Below, piece after piece: positions 30,503-43,948 of a DNA stretch of 64,000 bases. The DNA is from Pomphorhynchus laevis (lineage: Eukaryota; Acanthocephala; Palaeacanthocephala; Echinorhynchida; Pomphorhynchidae). The position numbers and the translations under genes are program-made. The stretch is taken from contig WNNJ02001786.1 of NCBI GenBank assembly GCA_012934845.2, forward strand, positions 62,001 to 126,000, read 5' to 3'. Each line of letters begins with the position of its first letter. Position 1 is the first letter of the stretch. Under the pieces are notes generated by a model, which had not been told where the DNA came from, made no database searches, and was given only the letters and a program-made list of their open reading frames with translations.

Positions 30503-33180
30503 GTAAGTACAAAATATTGATTGCATGACATAACTTTTAATGTCAAAGATTAAAAAAATTTATACATTTATTAATCGCCTTACCTTTCGGTAATGGACCA
30601 CAAAAAATACAATTATAACGATAAATTTCAAAAATATATAAAAATCCTCCCGATTTCTTGTATTTTTGCTAGTACTGTAGGTCAGTGTGAGTTAACTTCT
30701 TGTCACCTTGCCAAAGTCGCAAAAGCTAAACTTGAATAGATATGAGCAAGTAAAAATATGAAGTAGAGACGTACATGGGCATGAGCAGTATGAGCGTGTA
30801 CAATATGAGCTGACCCCCGTGACAAGGTATGCTCACCATACAAAACTTATCATGATGGCCATGCAGCGAATCCCTTAATATTAATAGTATTTTATGCTTC
30901 TTAGAATCACTTCAATTATCCTTTTTGCACACAGCTGCCAAATACAACTTAGGGTTTAAGATGTAAATTTTAAAGTCAAATTATTAGAGATTTTCACAAA
31001 GTACAAGATTAATACTGAGATGCATTAAGTATCGTAAAAATAGTGAACATGGTTGCACAAGTGTAAAGGCAGCAAAAACTGTTCAAGAACATTTATTGGA
31101 TATCCATTCTACTCGTTTTACAAATCTCCACAGACTGCAATATAACTGCAAAATTTCGCTGTTAAAGATCTCGCCAGAATGCCAGGAAACCATATAGTAA
31201 CAGAAGAAAAATCCTGAGGAAGTTGAGTGCATCTTAAAATTAGAGAGATCGTATATAAACGCGCGAATAGTTTCAATAATTATTGATGCAAATTTTATAT
31301 CAATATAAGCTTAAAAGACTATCGAGAGAACATATTGATGAATATATAACAATAATTTACAGTAAATTCCAAAGGAGTCGATTAAATAAGCAACACATTA
31401 AAGCGTTAAAGCGGATAACCTTTACAGAATTTTACAACTTTCGCTTTTTTGCTTTTTGAAGATTAACTTTACAATAATCATTTAATGTGTCTAAAGTTAG
31501 CTGTGATACGTGTAAACCATTGGGCATAATGTGAAGTATAAAAACTTTTGAATATTTCCTGCTAAACAAATAAACTGTTTATATTAGTTTCTTAGCCTTT
31601 TTTATCCGTGACCCGATATTGCATCACTTAGTGACCAAACCCTAACATTTTCTCACGAAATGACCCTAATTTTACAGAGTATAAGTGTATAAAGTCTTCA
31701 CGAAATGTGGAAAAAGGTGGAGAAACATAATTAATGTTTTTACAATAAAAACTTCGTACAAAAATGGTTGAATATCTGAAAAAATATTTTAGTAAATATT
31801 GTAATAAATAAAAAACAGGATTTAGTTGAATTAATAAGATTGTTATCCTGTTTTTCATCCATCAATTTCTGAATCCGTGGCTCCAACTTCGATAACGTCA
31901 TTTCATTTGATTGTAGTGTTCAAGTCTATTCCTCAACTTCGTTTTCAATGGAGTCAAGATAGAAAAACCTTTCGCGCAAAGATAAGTTGTTGAAAAGGTC
32001 AAAATTTCATGGGGCACTAACTTTGATAGATTTGAATACACAATCCATTGCCGAAGCATGAAATCATGTAATTATTTGGCCTCAAAGATTGTCTTGAGGC
32101 CAAAATCGACTCTTGAATAGATGTGATATGAAATTACTTTCTATTATTAAAAAATTAATAAATTCATTTGTTATAAATTTTTTTCTTTTTTGTAAAATAG
32201 ATAACTTTTCACGAACAGATTTTTAAACAAAGTCATCAGTGATATTTGTTGCTGATCATTTGTCTCAACCATTTTTTCCGATACGTCAAATTTGAGTATA
32301 TTGCAAAAAGTGATGCAATTGATAAATTTAAATGTCTAATTTATTTAAGTTAGTATAGACTCAACCTTTTTTAATGATAAAAACGTGTTGTGCACGTATG
32401 GATAATTTATTAATCTAATTTATCGATTAATAAATCTCCATACTCAAATGTAACTTAATAATTGTAATATAAACGTAATTCTACAAATATAATATTATTA
32501 CATACAAAATTAATGTATTGCCAGATTTTAAATAAAATTCGAGTATTATTTTAAGGCAACACTATTGATACTTTATTTTGACACTTACTTGCCTTAATTT
32601 CGCCACTGATCATGACATTAACTTCAATAATGAAGAAATTATTGGTTTTGAAATTGAAGAAAACGAGCAATCAAAGAAGCTGAGCTGTATTGTTTAAGAT
32701 ATCACTGAAGATAACATCAACTAGTTCCGACATATTGAATAGAATTTTAATTCCTGTGTATCTTAATTTGCCTCTAACTTTGCATTTTATTATTCGAATA
32801 AACAATTATTCAAGTCTGACTCTCTTCGGTTGAGGCATTTAAATAACACTGGCCTGTCGGAAATAGTACTTCTGAATAAATTTGTCTGCAGGTTTCTTAC
32901 GGTTAGCACGGATATTAGTTTCCTTGTTTAATGTCGATCTTTGAATTTAATTCCGTTATTCGATCAGTTACGATTTTATGAATCATAAAAAATTATGAAA
33001 ACATAGAAAGCCGCATAATCGTCAAAATTGTGGCTGTTGAAAATGAAACGAACTTCGTAATGAAGCCGTTTCGTTATACTTTGGCTCATCAATAGAAGAT
33101 ATTATACACTGCTAGGTGCAGAGAAATACTCCTAGAGAAATGCATAAAAGTATCTTATTCTTTTCATTTAGCGCTTTTCC
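30503..33180. other. AT-rich non-coding stretch
   Basis: No gene supported. Moderately GC-richer sequence at 30660-30860 has no open frame. A short coding-like patch near 32610-32695 (DINFNNEEIIGFEIEENEQS) ends in a stop and matches nothing I know. If the exon at 30418 belongs to a live gene, this may be its intron. Confidence 0.35.
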
Positions 33181-33410
33181 CGTGTTGGAACAGGGTCCCC
33201 TGTTTTTGAAAATTGTCTTTACTTGGTTCAATCGAGATCGTCTTCGGCTACCAGATTGACACTCATCAAGTCATAACGTATAACGTTTATTATGTTGATG
33301 CGACGGTTTCGTTTTACGGTTGGCTTGTCACGAAGTCTATCGCCAACTCTCCTCCTTTCTCAGTACGGGCTTAGACCCGGTCACGGCAGAGTTCGCAATT
33401 GCAAATACTC
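33181..33410. other. GC-richer island of unknown nature
   Basis: Stands out from its AT-rich surroundings. It contains a perfect hairpin AACAGGG-TC-CCCTGTT near 33188-33203 and a segment CGGGCTTAGACCCGGTCACGG near 33366 with its own short inverted pair (CGGGCTTAGACCCG). No open frame. It may be an old terminal repeat or a regulatory block; I cannot decide. Confidence 0.3.
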
Positions 33411-33852
33411 TTTAATTATCCAATAAATTAAATTATAATACTCCTAAATTATCAAATTCCCAGACGTGTTGAACGATTCGTAATGTTATTTAAGAAAATT
33501 ACAAACGAAGAACGTCAATGCAAAATTAGGACCGAAGCACTTAAAAATATTTTTTCCGTTCCCCCGCATTAATAAATTAAAAGACAAATATATGTTGAAT
33601 ATTAATATATGAATATTAATGTATGAATATTATATTAATATATGTTGAATATTATGAATTTGTTCATAACTGTGTAAAAAATAAATCTAAATTATATAAA
33701 TATATGAGCTTTAGGCTCATTTTGGGTCAATTTAAAACCATAACAATAATAACACTTATTGCAGCTGAATAAATGTCGAGTATAAAATATGAAAATTATT
33801 TATCTATTATTTATCAGTCAATTCATAAAAATGATTAAATCGTGGATTTAAC

Positions 33853-34545
33853 CGAAACCTGATAGCATAGCAGTTCCTCCTGATGACCTCTAATTCTTAT
33901 TCTGATACAACGTATGTTATTTATTAGTCAATTCATAAAAATGACGTTTATTTTAAATTTCATTTTTTTAACTTGATTTAAATTATAAAAGATCTTATAA
34001 CAATTATTTATTTTATTATTTAATTATTAAATTTTGATTTAGCATTATTATGTTTTGTTTATTTTATAATTATATAAAATACGTAGACTCAGTTGGCTGG
34101 TTTGATTTGGTCCGTTACTGACTATTGTCCGTTACACAATAATATAAAGAATAAATTTAAACTCTTAAGTGGTAAATTTTTATGGATGGATAATAAATAA
34201 TATACTTTAATAATAAATAATAAACATCATTCGCATGTATTTGGCTCCACTGCTATGTTAGGTAGAGGAGTTAGGGGCCGAAACCTGATAGCATAGCAGT
34301 TTCTCCTGATGACCTCTAATCCTTATTCTGATACAACGTCTGTTATTTATTAGTCGATCCATAAAAATAACTTTTTAAATTTCAATTTTTTATTTTAACT
34401 TAATTTAAATTATAGAAAATCTAAAAACAATTATTTATTTTATTATTTAATTATTAAATTTTGATTTAGCATTATTATGTTTTGTTTATTTTATAATTAT
34501 ATTAAATACGCAGACTCAATTAGCGAATTTGATTTATTGAATTAG
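33853..34545 (+). repeat. PLE-type terminal repeat (family C), two tandem units
   Basis: 33853-34110 and 34280-34545 are homologous with a period of about 427 bp. Shared parts: GAAACCTGATAGCATAGCAG, CTGATGACCTCTAAT, TTATTTATTAGTC, GATTTAGCATTATTATG and TACGCAGACTCA-type ends. The first unit starts exactly at the GAAAC box; the second has the full upstream arm from about 34236 (CCACTGCTATGTTAGG). The same family occurs at 45.4-45.6 kb and, attached to a PLE RT end, at 59.46-59.87 kb (minus). Confidence 0.75.
34252..34320 (+). ncRNA. Family C structured motif
   Basis: GAAAC (34280) and CTGATGA are 22 nt apart. TTAGGGG, just upstream of GAAAC, can pair with CCTCTAA downstream of CTGATGA (7 bp, one G-U), and CTGCTATG pairs with CATAGCAG across the GAAAC box, so the helices interleave, though in a different order from elements A and B. 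Confidence 0.4.
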
Positions 34546-37500
34546 ATTAACAGTTTAACCATCTCAATATTAATAAATGGATTTTAAATATAAAACGACT
34601 CTTATTTCGCTGTATTTCGAAATTTTAGCTTCCTCAATATCAAAAATTATAATTAGATTGGTGTTCCACTTTCTTTTATTGATATTAACTTTGAACATAA
34701 AAATAATAACAAATATGTGAAAAATAACACAATTGAGGCATTATTCGGATTATCTTTACGAATATATTAAAAATGAGAGTAAATATTTACGAGTACCCAC
34801 TAAATGCTAAAATAAATTTAGCATTTAGCAATCAGCTAACTCAGTTAGCTGATTTGATTTGATTCATATGTCACTGAAAATGACATCAAATAGATGCTGA
34901 AATATTGAAAATAATTTCTTTGTGCTCGGCTTTGTCTTTAATTATTCCAGTACGACACTTTGTTTTAAGACGTTTTAACTAACATTAAATGTAGCATTTA
35001 TAAAATATTAATAATATAATTATTAATATAATATAATTAATAATTCATTATTAATTATATATTAATTATATATTAATTCATTATTCATTATTAATTCATA
35101 TAATTAAAGTTCATTTATAATATAATTAATGAAACAAAATATTAATTTCCAATTAGACTTGATAAAGAACTTGACATTTAATATACATTCATATAATATT
35201 CTAGTCATCAAATAGTTGCTGAAATATTAAATAAAAAATAATTTCTTTGTGCTGGACTTTGTCTTTAATTATTTTAATCTATTTCTATTATTTGTGATCA
35301 ATTGAGCTTCTTTAAATAAAATGTTTATATGAAGTTGAAGTATTCTAATGGCAAAGGCGATAATATTTCTAATGGACCCAGTTGAGAGTAGTTGAATTAT
35401 GCAACGCAGCGTTTTTAATAATTTTTATGTTGAGATTGATACATATAATTTAAATATATTAATTCGCTGATTTTCTAAAATTTGCATTTTTCTATTGATC
35501 AAATAATCTAAAATCAAAACTGAATTTAAAACTGAATCCCCTGATATTTAAAAAACAAAATTGTCTTGGAAATAAAGCTTAGACAATAAGAACAAAATCA
35601 GTCATCAAATAAAAAATTAAAGCTTTTATTATTGGGTTGCAAGCGCATTGATAATGAAAATAAAGAATGTTAGATTTACGAGAATAATGTTTCTTAGAAC
35701 AAATCAATAATGTCATGAATTTATTTTAAATTTATCTTACATGTATGTAAATGTGTGCAATTTTGAATTCATTTAAATCGCTGAATACTACATATTAGTA
35801 AGAATGTGCTGAATGTGCTGTTACATAATCGTTTTCAAGAATAAACGATTAGAATTTTTTATTATTTGATTTCTACTGCTCCAGCAACTTTAATGGCCAA
35901 ACAAGGTACAATACATAAATTAAGAAATATGTATGTTAACTTTATTTACTATTACTTCCATAGTAACTAAACTTTTATTGTTTAATTGCAAAATATACTT
36001 GACCTCGTTTATGAAATAAAAATTTTCTGATTAATAAAAGTTAGCGAAATATTAAAAATTTAAAAATTCTCTTTTTTGTTTCTGCTCTAAAAATTTAATA
36101 AAAAATGGATCATCAAAATAAAATATTTACAACTAAATTTTAACAAATTAAATCGTCATTTGAAATAATATTTTTAAAGATAAATGATTTCTATCAATTC
36201 TTTTAATTTTTATATTTTGATAAGCAAAATGAATTGACTATATTTATATTTAGCTTCTGCTTGCATCATCAGAAGCAAAATATTAAAATATCAAGTGCAT
36301 TCTTCGATCCTGCTCCACACTAAAAAATTGAAAAATATCTTTAACTTCAAACAAGTTAACAATAATGTTAACTTACCTTAATAAGATATGTAAGACCCTA
36401 ATAACAACTAGCATTACATTGTCAAAGAATGTACTACGTTATTAGCTGATCGTATAAAAATATGTTCAATTTTCTATTTAGAAGTATTTGATCTGAAAGA
36501 AAATCAGGGCAATTGGGAATTTTCAATTTAATAAATTTTAGACTAATGAAATAAAAACAGAATTCTAAAGATGCCAGTGAGTAGATGATGAAATATTTAT
36601 AAATAATTGTAATATTTTACTTTATATATTGCTGCTATCTATGAATATGAATCTAAGGAAGAGGGAACGCAAAAAAATTTAAATTATTTGCAATAGATTA
36701 ATATTCATAATTAAATCTAAAATTTATATAATTGTTCAAAAATAAATAATCATTAATATGATAGCTTGAGGACAGAGTCAAATATAAAGAGATTACTTAA
36801 TTTTTTTATTTAATTCTATTGTGTTATTGCAGAACCAATTGCAATAATTCAAGTTAAAAATTGAGATTTGTAAGAGATGTAAATATTGTTGCAAGTTCTC
36901 AAGGTTTCTGGTATATAATAATACGTTATGATAATATAAAATGATAGTAGTTTGTAAAATGAATATGCACATTATCATATTATAATATAAAATAATTATA
37001 AAATCAAACGAATTATAATAATACATAATTTTGTATTTATTGGATATTTTTAAAACATTAAAATATATAAATAATATATGAAATAATTATAAATGATATA
37101 AATGAAATATTTATGATATAAATGCAAAAAACTGCAAATATAAAAGTGTTTGCATCATCAAGATGATACCTGTTTTCATTTATTAAAAATATGTCTATAC
37201 TTATTGAAGGACTTGAACTATAGAATTATTGAAAGAACTATTGAATTGTATTCTGATAATTAGACAGTAGTTGATGAGATATTAATAAAGCAATTTTTAT
37301 ATTTTGTATTTCCCAAGTATTTATAAAATTTATCGTTGATAAATTTTCTGTCGGCACTTTACATATTTTTATAAAAAAAATTAGATAGTTTTATTTAAAC
37401 AAAGAAGAAATTATTATTTTTTGTTTGTTCGAATAAAACTATTTAATCGAAAATGGAAGAATAATATTAGTGATTATTATAGTAAATGTATAAATCAAAT

Positions 37501-38525
37501 ATTTACATATTATTTATTTAATGATGAATTTATTTATTGAATAATAATGAATTTAATTAATTTAATTAATAGATTTAATAATTTAATGAATGACTGTTAT
37601 TTAATAATAATGAATTATACGAATACAGTGAATAATCCTAATTAAATAATACTTTAATAATTTTGTAAACTTTCTGGGTGTAAAAACATATCACAATTTG
37701 TCACTAAAAAATGCCGTCAAGTGGATAAATCTTTGATATAATAAATGGCCTATATAGAATTACATTTCTGTACCAGTTTATGTTTGTTTTAAAAGGCATT
37801 TTACCCACTCGAGAACTATAATAATTTATTTATCGTTTCGACCAATCTCAGTGACTCTTTTCATAATAAAATTTATTTATTACTTTAAAAAGTTTTTAAA
37901 CTTAACATATAAAATCAGGATGATGTTATCATGTAATTTTAAAAATGAATAAATTCATCTTTATTTATTGCTTTAGAGAAAAAAAAATTATTCGAATTAA
38001 TGGAAATATTAATATGAGACATAGAATATTATAAAAATGGAAATTAAGTTTTAAGAATTAGAGAATAATTTATAAAAATTTATTAAATCAACAAAAAAAA
38101 ATTATTTGAATTCAAATATGTTTTCGAACCCTCCAATTAAGATATCGAGTGGCCAGTTTTGTAAAAGCTTTATCAACGAAATGTTTATATTGAAGATGGC
38201 TATATTAAAGCTTCACTTATGTTCATTTAAGGTGCATGCATTGTAAAACCATTTGAGTACATTGTCCTTGCTAAATCAAATATTGATTTAACCAAACACA
38301 CATTGGTGATAACTCATTAGCTACCTGCTTAACTTTGTTATTGAATTTTCGTCTAATTTTTGATATGATCATTTCCGCCAAAAAATTAAGTAATTTCTTT
38401 CAAGTTTTACTAATAATCTCCAAGAAAATAATTCTAGAGGACTTACTTTTACGTTGCTAAATAGTCATTATACGCCAATATAAATGTACGACATTTTTAG
38501 ATGAAAAAGATATTTGTTTTAACAC
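34546..38525. other. AT-rich non-coding stretch
   Basis: No gene supported in about 4 kb. Short palindromic AT runs (TTAATTATATATTAATTATA near 35040) are common. At 36241-36272 the minus strand has CTGATGATGCAAGC followed by a weak AAAT box, a possible decayed hammerhead-like repeat. Near 36030-36060 TTCTGATTAATAAAAGTTAG with GCGAAATATT is a degraded copy of the motif at 15.7 kb. Confidence 0.35.
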
Positions 38526-39420
38526 TTACAACTAGGTCCTGCAAAATTTCCGAATTTTGGTAATTGACCGAATTCTGGTAATTTATCGGTAAGCTGGTTA
38601 CCGAAAATTACCGGTAAACTTTAAAAATTTCTTCATACGTTTGTTAAGTGCATGAAGGAATAAACAACGATAATTTTATAATATAATTTACAATATTTAC
38701 AGTGTAAACCATTTATATATAAAACACAAAATTATATAAAATCAATTCAATAATAAAGCCACATTACATCAATTTGATACAACAAAATACATTAATAAAT
38801 CTTTTAGACAGGAAAAAGAGCTCTTAGCACACATCTAAAGTGGAATCGTTTAGACTTGTTCTTATTTTAGTGCATCACACTCACAGCTGAAAAATCTCGC
38901 TCTGCTTCAAAGCTCGTTGGCTTTATTGTAAAAATATGGCTGAACGCCAGCGTTAAATACTCTCTACATTAATGATTTATTCAGGTGCAGTGACTTCTGC
39001 TTCGATAAGTTTAGTTAAAGAATCAACGTTGCTTGTTATTTTGTTAGAAACTTCATTTTGGGTTTTAATTGCCAAATGCGACTTTCATAGCAAAATCTTT
39101 AATCAACTACTTAAGTGAATCATCACTCATTTCCGCATTCAAATTTATAACTTACAACGCTCTAAAGTTTATAACTTTAGAGCGTTCAATAAGCGAAGAG
39201 ATACAATCATTTTTGCCATCTCAGATTTATTTAACTTGAATAAATTATAATTGTCGTTTGAGAAATATTCTTAAATTAAAGACGATCATGTAGAAATTGC
39301 ATAACATCGGAATAGCTTGGGCCACATTATTGTATTCTACTTTTTGAATCATAAATTTAAAGGTGACATGAAAAGCTCTACTTTTTGAAATTAAAGCTTT
39401 ACATCTTATTTTATACAGAC
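38526..39420 (-). mobile_element. hAT-type DNA transposon relic
   Basis: On the minus strand near 38960-38830 the translation has KPTSFEAERDFSAVSV, the conserved C-terminal block of hAT transposases (TSxxxERxFS), followed in a shifted frame by LNDSTLDV-like sequence. Sequence at 38540-38625 with repeated CCGGTAA / TTACCGG pieces looks like the element end. Many stops; no intact transposase. Limits are approximate and I did not identify a target duplication. Confidence 0.55.
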
Positions 39421-39555
39421 ATCAGCAGAATTAATAGAATTAATTTTATTTTCTAACAAAATAAAAATTATCTTAAATGATTACTTTAGTAAGCTGATTA
39501 ATAGTGAAAGCTCGAATATATCTAAGATTAACATTTGGAAAGATTATATATTTGA

Positions 39556-40000
39556 TAAAATTAAAAATAAAATGAAAATAACAAACAATTATAAAAGGAA
39601 AGATAAAATTATACAGAAATTACTAAATTAAAGGATAACTATATAATAACAACTATTGATAAAGCTAGTAATAACTTTGTCTTCATATGCAAAAAGCTTT
39701 ATTATGATATACTAATGAAAGAGGTTAATTCTAATGATTTAAATGTAAATCCAACATATGAACGTAGTGAGTTGAGTTTAGAAACAATTATTACAAGTCA
39801 CTGTTCTATAATGGATAAAAAAGGGTATAAAGGTTGAATTAGATAATAAAACTATACCTATATTATATTGGAATCCAAAATTACATAAAAATCCAATAAA
39901 ACATAGGTTCATATGTGGTGCTTTCAAATGTTAATTAAAACCACTTTCTGTCTATATGAATAAAATACTTAAAGTAATTAAAGCACACTTTAAAAAATAT
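39556..40000 (+). pseudogene. PLE reverse transcriptase, N-terminal RT motifs (decayed)
   Basis: Plus-strand pieces read TTIDKASNNFVFICKKLYYD, a GY segment and IPILYWNPKLHKNPIKHRFI, in neighbouring frames. DKASNN...CKKYY and YWxPKLHKNP are the first RT blocks of Penelope-like elements, close to the Naiad type. The catalytic YADD-like region is not seen. The AT-rich context and stops indicate a dead copy. Confidence 0.65.
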
Positions 40001-40197
40001 TAAAGTTTTTAATAGATACACAAAAATAAAACAGATTAAATTGATAAAATGTATGAAATAAAAATTTATATGAAAATGTTTACTATATCTTGCAAAAACT
40101 TGATAATAAAACAATAAAAAACAAATACTTAAATTTGATAAATGAAAAAATTTGAACGCTATAATTTTTATAATTATCTAATTTATTAGATTTACAG

Positions 40198-40308
40198 GCC
40201 GCGGTGCAACCAGGCAACACGGCCCGTCTTCTGGAGATCGTCCAGGGGATTGAGGAAGATTATCAATATGATCTTCGTCATGATTACCCATTTATAAACT
40301 CATTGTAA
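40198..40308 (+). CDS. GC-rich terminal exon candidate of an unknown host gene
   Basis: Acceptor TTATTAGATTTACAG ends at 40197; the phase-0 frame encodes 36 residues beginning AAVQPGNTARLLEIVQGIEE and ending in YPFINSL, then TAA at 40306-40308. AATAAA follows at 40316. The codons use C and G in third positions (GCC GCG GTG, CTG GAG ATC GTC CAG), unlike all surrounding DNA, which points to a selected coding exon. I do not recognise the protein. Upstream exons are not visible, and the segment just upstream is PLE debris. It could also be a fragment of a retroposed gene. Confidence 0.5.
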   Translation, partial: AAVQPGNTARLLEIVQGIEEDYQYDLRHDYPFINSL

Positions 40309-43300
40309 TAATTTGAATAAATTAAATACAATTTATTAGATAATAATATTTTGTTCTTTTATAGAATAAAAAATTTAATAGATTAAATTAAGAAAATGTT
40401 CCATATATTAAATTTATATTAAAAATTATCCAATATCTTGCGAATATTCGAAATATCACATAGAATTTGATGCATGCAGAAATTGGTAACATAAATGTTC
40501 GAAACAATTTATGATTTTGTTCTCTGTTTATTTCGCATTCTTCAAAACCATTAATGAAACAAAGTCGGATGTTTATTGTTTTTAAATAGACATTAAGATC
40601 AAATCTAAATTACCATTCTTTTTTTCTGGTTAACAAGTAGTTTTTTTGAGTAAGTATCAAAAATCTTCTTACTCTACAGAATCTAAATAATTTTTTTAAT
40701 GAAATTGCGTTTAAGCGTTGAAATTACAAACCAGTCCATTACATTATTGTTCTAGTAATTACTGAATAATTCAATTACTAAATAATTGTTCGCATCTTGC
40801 ACTTATTAATTAAATAATCGAAATCTGTAATTACTACAGATTTTCGGCTTTTTTGTCGTATATTTCTATAGTTAGCTGCAATATTTGAGGTAAGAAACGC
40901 ATAAGACGAAAAGGCGTTTTGGCCAAGAAATACAATCTATTTAATTCTCGAGAAATTGCCGGTGTCTTCTGACTTGCAGGTAGGCTTTGAGACTACATTG
41001 TTTTCTGTAAAGTCATTCTGAAACTGTTTATTTTTGCCACTTTACCCTATAGCTATGGCCAGACATAAACCTGCAAGAGCAAAAGTACTGCAGTAAACGT
41101 CCATCATAGATATATTTATTTCTTTTGTAAATTTTGGCTGACAACCTTAAATAAATATCAGTATATTACTGTCTGATTTTTTCACATCTTGAGCTTGCAA
41201 AAATATTTTTTCTTCTGAATTACTGAAATTGTATTTTGACTTGTGTCAGTAACTATTAACATTTACTCAAAGGTATATATAGTTGATATTAAAAATTCTA
41301 ATTTTTGTACAATTTTGATGATTTCTCAACACTGATGTCAATTTCAAATCACTTAAATAAAGATAGTACGAAATATGCCAGTTCAATTATATTAACAATT
41401 ATTATGTCACAACTAACAATAAATATTATTTACTCTATAATAATTAGTCAATTATTATAAAAAATATATATAATTAATTATAATAAACAATTACTTTAAA
41501 AAATTAATTTCCAAAAAAGTTTAAAATATTAAAGTATAAATGTATGGTATATCACTTATAATCTGACCTAACCATCGATGTTCTAGTCTTCGATGATTAG
41601 TCACCTCCAAATGACCGCTAGAGATTATCGTGATTAGTTACTTCCACATGACCGCTAGAGATTACCGTGTATATACAATCTCTATCGATAATGAGAAGGT
41701 GGCTAATAGTGACTAGAAAAAAGGTGAATATATCAAATAATTAGTGATATACTATTCGAGTCGAATGCGGATCACTGCTACAATTGAAGCATATATATAG
41801 CGAAGTCAGTAGTATTAAATCAGGTATAAGGCGTTTGGATTTGTTTTATCTTATCTCGCAGTGATTTATATTCTGTGCATTTTAGATTTGTAAAAGATCC
41901 GAGAGAATCGAAACGTAAAAATTGTATATATAAACACTGGAGAGTATAATATTATAACTATAATATTAAACTATCATATATAAAACTATCATATATAAAG
42001 CTATTAAACTACTTGAGAGCTTCAGCAGTTTCTCAAGGATGATGCATTCACATTAACTCGGTTATTTAATTTTCCTATCGCTGAATATATGAGTCTGTTG
42101 GGAAATAAGACCCAAGATGTAGTTCGTTGGATGTCAATCCACACTTTTGTGATATATGATAAAGTTTAAAGTAATAAACTAATAAAGTTATAAGTATCTT
42201 ATATATTATGAGATGTTACTGACTTGAATATTTCGGCAAACTTCATATATTTGGGATATTGTTCATTAATAATTTTAATAAATAATTTTATTACTTTCTT
42301 TGATAGTTGCGAATTCCGTGAAGTTCTTAATCTCAATATATGTGTAGTAATATCAGTTAATATCTTAATTTTATATCAATAAATGTAAATATCATTAATG
42401 TTATAGTGTAAACACCCATTAATGTTATAATAACACCACAACAGGCTTTCAGCTTGAGGTAGAAAACATTATTTAAATTATATTCTTCAATATTAAAAAT
42501 ATTAATTATTTAGCGATATTTCTTTTTCGTATTACATTATAAATATCAGTGATTTGATCAAATGTAATTTGTTTATATTAAGAAACTACATTTGCCCAAA
42601 TATATTTAAAATAATATAAATAATTTTTATAATTTATATAATTAACATTTATTAAACTAATTTAAATCCAAAATTAATTATTATCCATGTCACACATTTT
42701 TCTACCAAAGTCAATCATTTTCAAAAAATACAAATAATCCATTTCAACTAAAATGGGTTAATATGCACTAAAATCGTGCATATTAATAATATAGAAATGT
42801 TGATTACTACAATTCATGCATATTAATATGTCTACTGGTAATTTTATTATTAAAGTTCTGGTTATTATTAAAATTCAACTCATTTATAAACTTTTCGTTT
42901 ACTTTCCTTTCTATTATATGACTATTTAAATATTAATTTTAAGGTTTTTTGAAATTAAACAAAAGAAAATAATTAAAATTTACTGAGTAAATGCTGCTTT
43001 ATTTTAACATATGATGTGTTCTTATCCAGGTAGTCATTACACAATGTTCCACCAATTTCATATATTTTTCAGATATTAAATCTGCTAAGTATAATGGATT
43101 TATTCAAATTTTAATGATTGAAGCTTTTCACTATTAGATCATTTCGTAGATGACGACAAACAGCTGCAATATAAATTTTTCACTTATTCGTGCTTGTTTT
43201 GAATGTAAACAGCTGTGCCATTAGGTAATTTAATAGATTACAAATAGTTTCAATTAAAATTATATTAGTTGTTTCCGTTTATTTTTAAAGTAAACATCTG

Positions 43301-43527
43301 TTCTATCATTTTCTTACATTCTCAATGTTAAAATCGTTGTAATCAAAATTCTCGATATACATTCTAGCTGAACTAATGCTAATATGTATTTATAAATGTC
43401 AGAAAATTCGCGCTTAAAAAGAAACTGATATTCAGTTTTAAAATTGTCTTCTTTCAGTAAAGGCGCCTTATATTAATAATTGTTAACTTAAAAATATTCT
43501 TTGAAAATATCTATTTTGTTTCTTTTA
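40309..43527. other. AT-rich non-coding stretch
   Basis: No gene supported. At 41585-41670 a segment of about 42 bp is repeated (ATGACCGCTAGAGATTA occurs twice), followed at 41680-41720 by a partly inverted version ending GTGACTAG. A TATATATAG box near 41793 with TCAGT about 15 bp on could be an old promoter, but nothing supports a gene. Confidence 0.35.
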
Positions 43528-43948
43528 ATTGTAATTATTTATAGAATGGAACCAAATAAACAACAATTTATTCGATAAAAAAGGTTCGGTTCAATATTTT
43601 AATAGCTGCTACTATCATCAGGGACTATTGTTTCAGAACGTTCAAAAGTTCTTATATTAAAGCTTTATTATACAATGTTAAAAACTTCAAAGAAATATTT
43701 AGAAAACAATTCTCATCGAGAACTTAAGTTATACATCAAAATTTTAAAGAAAAATACTAAAGGTTCTGTTCAATATTTCAATAGCCTCTGCTATCATCAG
43801 GAATTATTGTTTCACAACAAGCAGAAACGTTTGCATGTTGTGAATAGTTCCTGATAATGAAAGCAGCAGCTATTGAAATTTTGAAATAGGCCATTTTTAT
43901 ACAATAAATTGTCGTTTATTTGGTTCCATTCTATAAATAGTAACAATT
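43528..43948. repeat. Inverted repeat element with three hammerhead-like arms
   Basis: Outer arms TATAGAATGGAACCAAATAA (about 43537) and its complement (about 43918-43942) enclose about 420 bp. Inside, the motif CTGATGATAG, loop, CTATT, (G)AAAT occurs on the minus strand at 43583-43622 and 43762-43800 and on the plus strand at 43850-43885. It has the same architecture as the foldback at 15.7 kb but a different sequence. No coding. Confidence 0.7.

Noticed and set aside
32600-32700. Coding-like patch DINFNNEEIIGFEIEENE
   Set aside because: Short, ends in a stop, no splice signals, no known similarity.
41780-41830. TATA box plus initiator
   Set aside because: TATATATAG occurs often in this AT-rich DNA and no gene or transcript evidence follows.
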